Assembly (NCBI GenBank): GCA_031417555.1
Contig: JANOVV010000046.1
Coordinates: 16,159-80,158 of the forward strand
Source of the DNA: JADKIH01 sp031417555
Lineage (GTDB): Bacteria; Bacteroidota; Bacteroidia; AKYH767-A; 2013-40CM-41-45
DNA: 64,000 bases
Direction: 5' to 3'
A model generated the notes under the pieces. It worked only from the letters and a program-made list of their open reading frames with translations, was not told where the DNA came from and searched no databases. Position numbers and translations under genes: made by a program. Of this stretch, positions 16,908-25,101 are shown in pieces. The stretch's first letter is position 1, and each line of letters starts with the position of its first letter.

Positions 16908-19055
16908 ATGAGCAAAGATTTAAAACATACTCGCAACATAGGTATCTCTGCACACATAGATGCAGGAAAGACTACGACGACGGAACGTGTACTTTACTAT
17001 ACAGGAAAAGTTCATAAGATCGGTGAAGTACATGAAGGCGCTGCTACTATGGACTGGATGGTTCAGGAGCAGGAGCGTGGAATTACCATTACTTCAGCAG
17101 CAACAACTACTTATTGGAATTACGACGAACAAATTTACAAAGTCAATATAATTGACACACCGGGCCACGTTGATTTTACCGTTGAGGTAGAACGATCATT
17201 ACGTGTATTAGACGGTGCTGTTGCGCTTTTTTGTGCTGTTGGTGGTGTTGAGCCTCAATCAGAAACAGTTTGGCGTCAGATGAACAAATATCATGTTCCG
17301 CGAATCGGTTTCGTAAATAAAATGGATCGCGCGGGAGCAAATTTTCTTAATGTTGTTCAGCAGGTAAAAGAGCGTCTTCATGGAAATCCTGTACCGCTTC
17401 AATTACCGATTGGTGCAGAAGACATGTTTACAGGTGTTGTTGATCTTATTTTGAATAAGGCAATTATCTGGCACGATGAAACAAAGGGAGCTACATTTGA
17501 TGTTGTTCCTATTCCTATTGATATGCAGGCAGAAGTAAATCACTGGCGTGCAAATCTTGTTGAAGCTGTTGCAGAATTTGAGGATCATTTGATGGAGAAA
17601 TTCTTCGAAGATCCGAATAGTATTACTGTTGATGAACTTCGCAGTGCAATTCGTAAGGCGACCATTGCAATGAAGATTACTCCGTTGCTTTGTGGTTCTG
17701 CTTTTAAAAATAAAGGTGTTCAGGCAATGCTTGATGCAGTTATACAATATCTTCCTTCTCCTATGGATGTTCCTAACATTAAAGGAATAAATCCTGATAC
17801 AGAAGCTGAAGAAGAAAGACGTGCAGATTCTACAGAAAAATTTGCAGCACTTGCCTTTAAGATTATGACTGATCCTTTCGTGGGTCGTTTAGCTTTCTTC
17901 CGGGTTTACTCCGGTAAACTTGATGCGGGCTCATATGTTCTAAATGCACGTACAGGTAAAAACGAAAGGATTTCCCGAATTATCCGAATGCATGCAAATA
18001 AACAAAGTCCAATCGATTTTATCGAAGCGGGTGATATTGGTGCAGCTGTAGGATTTAAAGAAATCAGAACAGGTGATACACTTTGTGATCCTAAGTTCCC
18101 AATCGTTCTTGAATCAATGAGTTTTCCTGTTCCCGTTATTGGTTTAGCTGTTGAGCCTAAAACTCAGGCTGACGTTGATAAGTTGGGAATTGCTTTAAAT
18201 AAATTAGCAGAAGAAGATCCGACTTTCAGAGTGAATACTGATGAAGAGACAGGCCAGACCGTTATTAGCGGAATGGGTGAACTCCATTTGGAAATTATTG
18301 TTGACCGTCTACGTCGTGAATTTAAAGTTGAATGTAATCAGGGAGCTCCTCAGGTTGCATACAGAGAAGCGATTACCGGTTCAACGAAACACAGGGAAAC
18401 TTATAAAAAACAAACGGGTGGTCGCGGTAAATTTGCCGATATTCAGTTTGAAATTTCTCCAGTTGATCCGGATTGGTTAGAAAAATCGCATACTGAAACG
18501 ACAAAGGGTCATAAAGGACTTCAGTTTGTAAATGAAATATCGGGAGGTAATATTCCTCGCGAATTTATTCCTTCTATTCAAAAAGGATTTGAGCAGGCTA
18601 TGGCTTCAGGTGTTCTTGCAGGATATCCTGTTGAATATTTGAAAGTAAGACTGTACGATGGTTCTTTCCATGCAGTTGACTCAGATGCTCTATCATTTGA
18701 AATCTGTGCTAAGATTGCTTTCCGTGAAGCAGCTCCAAAAGCGAAACCAATGCTCTTAGAGCCAATCATGAAAATTGAAGTTGTTACCCCTGATCTATAT
18801 ATGGGTGATGTAATGGGCGATCTAAATAAACGTCGCGGTCATCTTGAAGGAATGGATACTCGTGCAGGTGCACAGGTTATCAAAGCAAAAGTTCCTTTAT
18901 CTGAAATGTTCGGTTATGTAACAACACTTCGTACAATTACTTCCGGACGTGCAGCATCTTCAATGGAATTCTCTCATTATGCAGAATGTCCTCGTACATT
19001 ATCTGAAGAGGTTATTGCGAAAGTAAAAGGAAAAATAAAAGCTGAAAAAGTATAA
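16908..19055 (+). CDS. fusA: Translation elongation factor G
   Basis: 715 residues. EF-G is the GTPase that drives translocation of tRNA and mRNA on the ribosome. G1 is AHIDAGKT (residues 15-22), switch II/G3 is DTPGHVDF and G4 is NKMDRAGA. Domain IV/V motifs (GMGELHLEIIVDRLRREF, SEMFGYVTTLR) are intact, so all five domains are present. It sits in the str position, but no tuf gene follows. In this window EF-Tu is not part of the cluster, and rpsJ comes directly next. Confidence 0.97.
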   Translation: MSKDLKHTRNIGISAHIDAGKTTTTERVLYYTGKVHKIGEVHEGAATMDWMVQEQERGITITSAATTTYWNYDEQIYKVNIIDTPGHVDFTVEVERSLRVLDGAVALFCAVGGVEPQSETVWRQMNKYHVPRIGFVNKMDRAGANFLNVVQQVKERLHGNPVPLQLPIGAEDMFTGVVDLILNKAIIWHDETKGATFDVVPIPIDMQAEVNHWRANLVEAVAEFEDHLMEKFFEDPNSITVDELRSAIRKATIAMKITPLLCGSAFKNKGVQAMLDAVIQYLPSPMDVPNIKGINPDTEAEEERRADSTEKFAALAFKIMTDPFVGRLAFFRVYSGKLDAGSYVLNARTGKNERISRIIRMHANKQSPIDFIEAGDIGAAVGFKEIRTGDTLCDPKFPIVLESMSFPVPVIGLAVEPKTQADVDKLGIALNKLAEEDPTFRVNTDEETGQTVISGMGELHLEIIVDRLRREFKVECNQGAPQVAYREAITGSTKHRETYKKQTGGRGKFADIQFEISPVDPDWLEKSHTETTKGHKGLQFVNEISGGNIPREFIPSIQKGFEQAMASGVLAGYPVEYLKVRLYDGSFHAVDSDALSFEICAKIAFREAAPKAKPMLLEPIMKIEVVTPDLYMGDVMGDLNKRRGHLEGMDTRAGAQVIKAKVPLSEMFGYVTTLRTITSGRAASSMEFSHYAECPRTLSEEVIAKVKGKIKAEKV

Positions 19056-19087
19056 TACTATCATAAATAATATTAAACGTTCTTTCA

Positions 19088-19396
19088 ATGTCACAACGAA
19101 TCCGCATTAAATTAAAATCCTACGATCATAATCTGGTTGATAAATCAGCTGAGAAGATCGTGAAAACAGTAAAGATTACCGGTGCTGTGGTTAACGGACC
19201 TATTCCGCTACCGACAGACAAGAAAATCTTTACGGTACTACGTTCACCACATGTGAACAAAAAAGCAAGGGAGCAATTCCAGCTTTGTGCCTATAAGCGA
19301 TTGTTAGACATTTATAATTCATCTGCAAAAACGGTAGATGCACTTATGAAATTAGAATTACCAAGTGGAGTAGAGGTAGAAATTAAAGCATCATAA
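19088..19396 (+). CDS. rpsJ: 30S ribosomal protein S10
   Basis: 102 residues, uS10, a 30S head protein that in other bacteria also joins NusB in transcription antitermination. The start MSQRIRIKLKSYDHNLVDKS, the loop GPIPLPTDKKIFTVLRSPHV and the end ELPSGVEVEIKAS are canonical. It begins the S10 section directly after fusA. The spacer behind it contains heptamers GTATCGA and GTATCAA (19399-19412). Confidence 0.97.
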   Translation: MSQRIRIKLKSYDHNLVDKSAEKIVKTVKITGAVVNGPIPLPTDKKIFTVLRSPHVNKKAREQFQLCAYKRLLDIYNSSAKTVDALMKLELPSGVEVEIKAS

Positions 19397-19492
19397 ATAG
19401 TATCGAGTATCAAGATTAAAAATAAATATTAAAATAATAACAGCGAATGTCTCTGCCAACTGGCATAGACCTATGGCTAAAAAATAAAAACA

Positions 19493-20110
19493 ATGTCTGG
19501 AATAATCGGAAAAAAGATAGGAATGACGAGTGTTTTCGGTGTAGATGGAAAAAATATTCCATGTACCGTAATACTGGCCGGACCGTGTGTTGTTACACAA
19601 ATCCGTACAAAGAAAACGGACGGCTATGAGGCGGTTCAGCTTTCATTCGACGAAAAGAAAGAAAAGCAGTCGCTTAAATCTGAAATAGGTCACTTCAAAA
19701 AATCAGGAACGACACCGAAACGTAAAGTAGTTGAGTTCCGTGAATTTCCTGAAGCACCAGAACTCGGAAGCGAAATAAAAGTTGAATTATTTACTGAAGG
19801 AGATTTTGTTGACGTTGTTGGAACTTCTAAAGGAAAAGGATTCCAGGGAGTTGTTCGCCGACATCATTTTGCCGGTGTAGGAAGTCAGACACACGGACAG
19901 CACAATCGATTACGTGCACCGGGATCACGTGGAGCATCTTCTTATCCGTCACGAGTACTTAAAGGAATGCGTACAGCAGGACACATGGGTGCTGCGCGTG
20001 CAAAAATTCAAAACCTTGAAGTTGTTAAAATTATTCCTGAGCAAAATTTGCTTGTAATAAAAGGATCAGTACCGGGTCATAATGGTTCATATGTAATTGT
20101 GGAGAAATAA
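19493..20110 (+). CDS. rplC: 50S ribosomal protein L3
   Basis: 205 residues, uL3, which nucleates 50S assembly and reaches toward the peptidyl-transferase centre. MSGIIGKKIGMTSVFGVDGK is the typical start, GTSKGKGFQGVVRRHHFAG and SYPSRVLKGMRTAGHMG the conserved core. At the glutamine methylated by PrmB in E. coli, this sequence has a different local motif, as is common outside Proteobacteria. The upstream spacer holds a small TGCCA/TGGCA inverted repeat. Confidence 0.97.
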   Translation: MSGIIGKKIGMTSVFGVDGKNIPCTVILAGPCVVTQIRTKKTDGYEAVQLSFDEKKEKQSLKSEIGHFKKSGTTPKRKVVEFREFPEAPELGSEIKVELFTEGDFVDVVGTSKGKGFQGVVRRHHFAGVGSQTHGQHNRLRAPGSRGASSYPSRVLKGMRTAGHMGAARAKIQNLEVVKIIPEQNLLVIKGSVPGHNGSYVIVEK

Positions 20111-20112
20111 GA

Positions 20113-20745
20113 ATGGAATTAGCAATTGTAAATATATCCGGTAAAGAAACCGGGAAAAAGGTGAAGCTTAATGCTGACATCTTTAGCGTTGAGCCTAATG
20201 ATCATGCAATCTATCTTGATTGTAAGCAGTATTTGGCTAATCAGCGTCAAGGAACTCATAAATCAAAAGAGCGTGCAGAAATATCACGTACAACGAAAAA
20301 ACTTAAAAATCAAAAAGGAACCGGTGGAGCACGTGCAGGTTCAATGAAGTCACCATTGTTTGTCGGTGGTGGTCGTGTTTTTGGTCCTCGCCCGCGTGAT
20401 TACTCTTTCAAATTGAATAAGAAATTAAAACATCTTGCTTGTCTTTCAGCATTAACTTATAAAGCACAGGATAAAAGTATAATGATCGTAGAAAATTTTG
20501 TAATCAATGCACCAAAGACAAAAGACTATACAGCTATTCTGAAGAATCTGAATATATCAGATAAAAAGGTGCTTGTGGTTCTTCCTCAGCATGACAAGAA
20601 CATTTATTTATCAGCGCGTAATTTAGATCGTAATAAAATAACAACAGCTTCTGAGCTGAACACGTATGATGTGCTTAATGCACAACTTCTTGTTCTTGCA
20701 GAAGGTTGTGTACCAGTATTAGAAAACAGATTCTTAGCAAAATGA
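20113..20745 (+). CDS. rplD: 50S ribosomal protein L4
   Basis: 210 residues, uL4, a tunnel-lining protein. The extended loop is visible as KNQKGTGGARAGSMKSPLFV followed by GGGRVFGPRPRDYSF. It starts 2 nt after the rplC stop and its own stop overlaps the rplW start (ATGA), so translation of the three genes is coupled. Whether it autoregulates the S10 section as in E. coli cannot be judged here. Confidence 0.97.
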   Translation: MELAIVNISGKETGKKVKLNADIFSVEPNDHAIYLDCKQYLANQRQGTHKSKERAEISRTTKKLKNQKGTGGARAGSMKSPLFVGGGRVFGPRPRDYSFKLNKKLKHLACLSALTYKAQDKSIMIVENFVINAPKTKDYTAILKNLNISDKKVLVVLPQHDKNIYLSARNLDRNKITTASELNTYDVLNAQLLVLAEGCVPVLENRFLAK

Positions 20746-21032
20746 GCATTCTGAAAAAACCCCTTATCACTGAGAAGATGTCTAAAGCCGGAGAAAAGCT
20801 TGGACATTATGGATTCATAGTAGAATACAAGGCCAATAAGATCCAGATCAGGCAGGCCATAGAAAAAATGTACAACGTAACTGTTGAGCGGGTAAATACT
20901 ATGTGTATACCTGGCAAGATCAGAACACGTCAGACAAAAAACAGCATGAGTAAAGGAACTACAGGTGCTTATAAAAAAGCAGTAGTTACTTTGAAAAAAG
21001 GCGAAACGATTGATTTTTATAGTAATATTTAA
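20742..21032 (+). CDS. rplW: 50S ribosomal protein L23
   Basis: 96 residues from the ATG that overlaps the rplD stop (ATGA), giving MSILKKPLITEKMSKAGEKL. An earlier in-frame ATG inside rplD would add 12 unrelated residues and is not used. uL23 lies at the tunnel exit and is the docking site for trigger factor and SRP. The YGFIVEYKANKIQIRQAIEK and TVERVNTM motifs are intact. Confidence 0.96.
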   Translation: MSILKKPLITEKMSKAGEKLGHYGFIVEYKANKIQIRQAIEKMYNVTVERVNTMCIPGKIRTRQTKNSMSKGTTGAYKKAVVTLKKGETIDFYSNI

Positions 21033-21043
21033 TAGAAGAAGAC

Positions 21044-21865
21044 ATGGCAGTAAGAAAACTTCGTCCTATAACACCGAGTCAACGTCATACGATCGTTGAT
21101 TCATACGACGATATTACAGCTTCAAAACCAGAAGCGTCACTTGTTGTAAAGAAGAAACGTTCCGGAGGTCGGAATAACGATGGTAAAATGACTATGCGTT
21201 ATATCGGCGGAGGTCATAAGAAAAGATATCGTCTTATAGATTTCAAGCGTGAGAAACACGGTATTGACGGAATAGTAAAGACAATAGAATACGATCCGAA
21301 CCGTACTGCGAGAATTGCACTAATTTACTACAAAGACGGAGAGAAGCGATATATCGTAGCACCGAATGGTTTAAAAGTCGGACAAAAAATTATGTCGGGC
21401 GATAGCGCTACACCGGAAGTTGGCAATACTATGTTTCTGAAAGATATTCCTCTGGGAACATTGATTCATAACATTGAAATGCGTCCGGGACAGGGTGGAG
21501 AGATTGCAAGAAGTGCAGGATCGTATGCTCAGTTAGCTAACCGTGATGGAAAATATGCAATTGTGAAAATGCCATCCGGTGAGACGCGTATGATTTTAAT
21601 TACATGCCTTGCTACTATTGGAACTGTATCGAATGCAGATCATATTCAAGAGACTCTTGGTAAAGCGGGTCGTTCACGTTGGATGGGTCGTCGTCCGAGA
21701 GTAAGAGGTGTTGCGATGAATCCGGTTGATCACCCGATGGGTGGTGGAGAAGGACGTGCATCGGGAGGACATCCTCGTTCGCGTAAAGGATTACTTGCAA
21801 AAGGATTTAAAACGAGAAAGAATAAATCAACCGATAAATATATAATCGAAAGAAGAAAAAAATAA
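21044..21865 (+). CDS. rplB: 50S ribosomal protein L2
   Basis: 273 residues, uL2, needed for subunit association and peptidyl transfer. The conserved C-terminal segment MNPVDHPMGGGEGRASGGHP contains the histidine equivalent to E. coli H229. The RNA-binding N-terminal half (GRNNDGKMTMRYIGGGHKK) is standard. Length equals that of E. coli L2. Confidence 0.97.
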   Translation: MAVRKLRPITPSQRHTIVDSYDDITASKPEASLVVKKKRSGGRNNDGKMTMRYIGGGHKKRYRLIDFKREKHGIDGIVKTIEYDPNRTARIALIYYKDGEKRYIVAPNGLKVGQKIMSGDSATPEVGNTMFLKDIPLGTLIHNIEMRPGQGGEIARSAGSYAQLANRDGKYAIVKMPSGETRMILITCLATIGTVSNADHIQETLGKAGRSRWMGRRPRVRGVAMNPVDHPMGGGEGRASGGHPRSRKGLLAKGFKTRKNKSTDKYIIERRKK

Positions 21866-21878
21866 TCTAATGTAAAGA

Positions 21879-21892
21879 CGCATATCAATGCG
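21879..21892. repeat. Short hairpin of the GACGCAT...ATGCG type
   Basis: CGCAT (21879-21883) and ATGCG (21888-21892) pair across ATCA in the rplB-rpsS spacer, within TAAAGACGCATATCAATGCG. The wider sequence resembles dispersed GAGACGCAT/ATGCGTCTC palindromes I remember from other genomes. Weak evidence alone. Confidence 0.4.
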
Positions 21893-21911
21893 CCTCAACA
21901 AAAAAAAATAA

Positions 21912-22184
21912 ATGGCACGTTCACTAAAAAAAGGTCCTTACATCGCTCATCATCTTTTAAAGAAGATGGAAAAGATTGGTGACAATAAAAAGAAAACTGT
22001 AATCAAAACATGGTCACGTAGTTCGATGATTGCACCGGATTTCGTAGGACAGACATTTGCAGTTCATAATGGAAATAAATTTATTCCAGTTTATGTAACC
22101 GAAAATATGGTTGGACATAAACTTGGAGAATTCGCACCAACTCGTACGTTCCGTGGTCATAGCGGAAGCCGTACAGCATCATAA
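21912..22184 (+). CDS. rpsS: 30S ribosomal protein S19
   Basis: 90 residues, uS19 of the 30S head near the A-site finger. MARSLKKGPYIAHHLLKK, the central TWSRSSMIAPDFVGQTFAVH and the end FAPTRTFRGHSG are canonical. It is followed by rplV after 14 nt. Confidence 0.97.
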   Translation: MARSLKKGPYIAHHLLKKMEKIGDNKKKTVIKTWSRSSMIAPDFVGQTFAVHNGNKFIPVYVTENMVGHKLGEFAPTRTFRGHSGSRTAS

Positions 22185-22198
22185 ATATCAGTAAAGAC

Positions 22199-22654
22199 AT
22201 GGGAGTCAGAAAAAGATTAGCTGCAGAAAAGCGCAAAGAAATAATTAAGACAACAGCAATTGCAAGAAACGTTGCTGTGCCTACATCACCTCGTAAAACC
22301 AGAGTTGTTGCTGATTTAATCCGCGGCATGGAAGTTATGCAGGCGATGAATATTCTTCGTTACAATGCAAAGAAGGCACCGGCAGCACGCCTCGAGAAAT
22401 TACTTCAATCGGCTATTTCCAATTGGGAATCTAAAAGTGGAGAGAAGATCGATGAAGGAGCAGTTTATGTTAAAACAATAGCAGTTGACAGCGGAAGAAT
22501 GTTAAAGAGACTTCGACCGGCTCCTCAGGGACGCGGTCATCGTATCCGTAAGCGTTCGAATCATGTCACAATTATTCTTGACATTCTTGCGAATCGTAAT
22601 AAGAAAAATGTAAATGCTGAAGTATCAGCAGAAGAAACAAATACAGAAGCATAA
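22199..22654 (+). CDS. rplV: 50S ribosomal protein L22
   Basis: 151 residues, uL22, whose long hairpin lines the exit tunnel. The core (VPTSPRKTRVVADLIRGMEV, SGRMLKRLRPAPQGRGHRIR) is complete. About 20 C-terminal residues (NVNAEVSAEETNTEA) form an acidic tail absent from E. coli L22, as seen in several Bacteroidota. The hairpin tip carries the usual macrolide-contact region without obvious deletion. Confidence 0.96.
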   Translation: MGVRKRLAAEKRKEIIKTTAIARNVAVPTSPRKTRVVADLIRGMEVMQAMNILRYNAKKAPAARLEKLLQSAISNWESKSGEKIDEGAVYVKTIAVDSGRMLKRLRPAPQGRGHRIRKRSNHVTIILDILANRNKKNVNAEVSAEETNTEA

Positions 22655-22677
22655 CATCTAAAAAAATAAAATCTTCA

Positions 22678-22693
22678 TCAGCCAGCTGGCTGA
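22678..22693. repeat. 16-nt perfect palindrome between rplV and rpsC
   Basis: TCAGCCAGCTGGCTGA is fully self-complementary and GC-rich against an AT-rich background. It lies 16 nt before the rpsC ATG and could affect rpsC translation or mRNA processing. Inferred only from sequence symmetry. Confidence 0.65.
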
Positions 22694-22708
22694 CCAAAGG
22701 AAAAAACG

Positions 22709-23572
22709 ATGGGACAAAAAGCAAATGCGATAGGTAACAGATTAGGAATCATTAGAGGATGGGATTCAAACTGGTATGGCGGAAGAAATTATGCCGACAA
22801 ACTGGTAGAAGATGAAAAGATCCGCAAATATTTAATGGCGCGTCTTTTAAAAGGCGGTGTTTCCAAGATTGTTATTGAGCGTACTCTTAAACTTATTACT
22901 GTTACTGTTCATACAGCCCGTCCGGGTATTGTTATCGGAAAGGGAGGACAAGAAGTAGATAAGTTGAAAGAAGAAATCAAAAAACTTACAAAGAAAGATG
23001 TTCAGATAAATATATTCGAGATTAAGCGTCCGGAGTTGGATGCGCAGCTTGTGGGAGATGGAATAGCACGTCAGATAGAAGCTCGTATTTCTTTTCGCCG
23101 TGCAGCAAAGATGGCCATAGCATCAACGATGCGAATGGGAGCAGATGGAGTTCGTATAAAAGTATCAGGAAGACTAGGCGGCGCAGAGATGGCCCGTACA
23201 GAAGGATATAAAGATGGCCGCGTTCCATTACATACATTCCGTGCAGATATTGATTTTTCAATTTCAGAAGCACAAACATCATATGGAAAAATCGGGATTA
23301 AAGTCTGGATTTGTAAAGGAGAAGTTTATGGTAAGAGAGATTTATCACCAAATATAGGAACTACAGCAACAGGTGCAGGAGCCAAAGGATTTACCGGTGG
23401 TCGTGAAAGAGGAGAAAGAAATGAAAGAGGCGGAGGAGATCGTGGTGGTCGTGGTGGAGCTGGTGGACGTGGCCGTAGTGGTGGAGCAGGAGGAAGAGGC
23501 GGACAGGGTAGTGGCGGTGGACAAAGTGGTGGTGGTGGAGGAAATCGCGGTGGAGGCGGAGGAAGACGGTAG
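22709..23572 (+). CDS. rpsC: 30S ribosomal protein S3 with Gly/Arg-rich tail
   Basis: 287 residues. Residues 1-~215 are a normal uS3: MGQKANAIGNRLGIIRGWDS, the KH-domain GXXG in PGIVIGKGGQEVDKLKEEI, and the mRNA-entry C-domain (RAAKMAIASTMRMGADGVRI). From ~residue 222 a tail of ~65 residues follows, composed almost only of Gly, Arg and a few Ser, Glu, Asn and Gln, with RGG and GGRG repeats. S3 lies at the mRNA entry channel with helicase activity, so a flexible RGG tail could bind RNA there (inference). The repeat-rich DNA is prone to length change. Confidence 0.95.
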   Translation: MGQKANAIGNRLGIIRGWDSNWYGGRNYADKLVEDEKIRKYLMARLLKGGVSKIVIERTLKLITVTVHTARPGIVIGKGGQEVDKLKEEIKKLTKKDVQINIFEIKRPELDAQLVGDGIARQIEARISFRRAAKMAIASTMRMGADGVRIKVSGRLGGAEMARTEGYKDGRVPLHTFRADIDFSISEAQTSYGKIGIKVWICKGEVYGKRDLSPNIGTTATGAGAKGFTGGRERGERNERGGGDRGGRGGAGGRGRSGGAGGRGGQGSGGGQSGGGGGNRGGGGGRR

Positions 23573-23634
23573 GACGCTTGGACGAGTAGACGAGAACACG
23601 ATTTAGACTAGAACACGAGTAGACGAGAACACTA
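23570..23634. repeat. Degenerate octamer tandem repeat after rpsC
   Basis: Eight-base units TAGGACGC, TTGGACGA, GTAGACGA, GAACACGA, TTTAGACTA (9 nt), GAACACGA, GTAGACGA, GAACACTA follow one another. The first unit includes the rpsC stop codon. A 17-nt stretch is exactly repeated at 23583-23599 and 23616-23632. It fills most of the rpsC-rplP spacer. Confidence 0.7.
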
Positions 23635-23668
23635 GCAAAAGTAAAACAACAAATAAGAATACAAAAAA

Positions 23669-24091
23669 ATGTTACAGCCGAAGAGAACGAAATTCAGAAA
23701 ACAGCATAAGATGGTTCCAAAGGGAAATGCTACCAGGGGACATGAACTTTCATTTGGTTCTTTTGGAATCAAGTCTCTTGAGATTGGTTGGATTCCCAGT
23801 AAACAAATTGAAGCAGCTCGTGTTGCTGTTACGCGTTTCATGAAGCGTGAAGGACAGATCTGGGTACGTATATTTCCGGATAAACCGATTACGAAAAAGC
23901 CGGCTGAAGTGAGGATGGGAAAAGGAAAAGGTAGCCCGGAATATTGGGTTGCAGTTGTAAAGCCTGGAACGATCATCTTTGAAGCAGAAGGTGTAACAGA
24001 GCTGGTTGCGCGGGAAGCACTCCGACTAGCAGCGCAGAAATTATCAGTAAGTACAAAGTTTATAAAGCGCAGAGACTACAGCGCATCATGA
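23669..24091 (+). CDS. rplP: 50S ribosomal protein L16
   Basis: 140 residues, uL16, close to the A site and needed for late 50S assembly. MLQPKRTKFRKQHKMVPKGN, RGHELSFGSFGIKSLE and RMGKGKGSPEYWVAVVKPG are canonical. The order rpsC-rplP-rpmC-rpsQ is conserved. Confidence 0.97.
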   Translation: MLQPKRTKFRKQHKMVPKGNATRGHELSFGSFGIKSLEIGWIPSKQIEAARVAVTRFMKREGQIWVRIFPDKPITKKPAEVRMGKGKGSPEYWVAVVKPGTIIFEAEGVTELVAREALRLAAQKLSVSTKFIKRRDYSAS

Positions 24092-24122
24092 TCGGAATTG
24101 TATAAAGAATAAAGCTGAACCA

Positions 24123-24335
24123 ATGAAAAAAGAAGATATAATAGAACTAACGACAGTAGAGTTAACACTCAGACTGCAAGAGGAAAAAACCATGTATTCA
24201 AAATTAATTTTGAATCATGCGATTTCTCCGATAGAAAATCCAATGAAAATCCGAAACACCCGTCGTGGTATTGCGATGATCCATACAGAGCTGACCAGAC
24301 GTCAGAGATCTGAATCAGTAAAAAATCAAGCATGA
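24123..24335 (+). CDS. rpmC: 50S ribosomal protein L29
   Basis: 70 residues, uL29, at the polypeptide exit next to uL23. Two helices are seen (ELTTVELTLRLQEEKTMYSK and RNTRRGIAMIHTELTRR). Its stop overlaps the rpsQ start by four bases (ATGA), coupling the two. Confidence 0.94.
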   Translation: MKKEDIIELTTVELTLRLQEEKTMYSKLILNHAISPIENPMKIRNTRRGIAMIHTELTRRQRSESVKNQA

Positions 24336-24619
24336 TCAGTACAATGGAAAATTCAACAACAACAGAAAAGCGCGGACTGCGCAAAGAAAGAACAGGCGTA
24401 GTTGTCAGTACCAAAATGAATAAAAGCATTGTGGTTGCTGTAGAACGTAAAGTGAAACATGCCAAATATGGTAAGTTTATAAAACTTACTACAAAGTTCA
24501 TGGCTCATGATGAAAAAAACGAGTGTGGAGAAGGTGATCTGGTATTAATTGCCGAAACCCGTCCGATCAGCAAGAACAAGTGCTGGAGGATGAAACAAAT
24601 AATTGAAAAAGCAAAATAA
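24332..24619 (+). CDS. rpsQ: 30S ribosomal protein S17
   Basis: 95 residues, uS17, a primary 16S rRNA binder. RKERTGVVVSTKMNKSIVVA and FMAHDEKNECGEGDLVLIAE are conserved. I use the ATG overlapping the rpmC stop; an in-frame ATG four codons later (MENSTTTEKRG) is an alternative start. The N-terminus is slightly longer than in E. coli. Confidence 0.95.
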   Translation: MISTMENSTTTEKRGLRKERTGVVVSTKMNKSIVVAVERKVKHAKYGKFIKLTTKFMAHDEKNECGEGDLVLIAETRPISKNKCWRMKQIIEKAK

Positions 24620-24677
24620 ATTTCTTTTGCCATTTGGCGGAGAAGAATAATTTATAAACGAATAATATTACAGAGAG

Positions 24678-25046
24678 ATGATACAGCAAGAATCAAGATG
24701 CGTGGTAGCTGATAACAGCGGGGCTAAAGAAGTTCTTTGCATTCGCGTACTTGGAGGTACTCGTAAAAAATATGCAAGTGTCGGCGATAAGATTGTCGTT
24801 ACTGTAAAACACGCCCTTCCTTCAGGTAATATTAAAAAAGGAACCGTATCAAAGGCAGTTGTGGTGCGTACTAAAAAAGAAGTAAAGCGTTCGGATGGAT
24901 CATATATCCGTTTCGATGATAATGCTGTTGTTCTTCTTACAGCTCAGGATGAATTACGGGGTACTCGTATTTTCGGACCTGTTGCGCGTGAGTTAAGAGA
25001 AAAACAGTTTATGAAAATTATTTCGCTTGCCCCTGAAGTACTTTAA
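24678..25046 (+). CDS. rplN: 50S ribosomal protein L14
   Basis: 122 residues, uL14, at the subunit interface. MIQQESRCVVADNSGAKEVL, GDKIVVTVKHALPSG and the C-terminal FMKIISLAPEVL are standard, and length equals the usual 122-123. It heads the spc section. Confidence 0.97.
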   Translation: MIQQESRCVVADNSGAKEVLCIRVLGGTRKKYASVGDKIVVTVKHALPSGNIKKGTVSKAVVVRTKKEVKRSDGSYIRFDDNAVVLLTAQDELRGTRIFGPVARELREKQFMKIISLAPEVL

Positions 25047-25054
25047 CGAGATTA

Positions 25055-25072
25055 CGTGTACACGTGTACACG
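25055..25072. repeat. 18-nt palindrome CGTGTACACGTGTACACG, copy 2
   Basis: Identical over all 18 nt to the copy after rpsG, again just behind a stop codon (rplN) within the same cluster. Identity at two spacers 8 kb apart argues against chance. Function unknown. Confidence 0.75.
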
Positions 25073-25101
25073 ATTAAAATAGTAAAGAACACTTAGTTAC
25101 A

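Noticed and set aside
23345..23599. Antisense 84-codon frame rich in Ser and Thr
   Set aside because: Mirror image of the Gly/Arg repeat codons of rpsC; low-complexity shadow.
24629..24638. GCCATTTGGC inverted repeat after rpsQ
   Set aside because: Only four base pairs with a two-base loop; expected often by chance.
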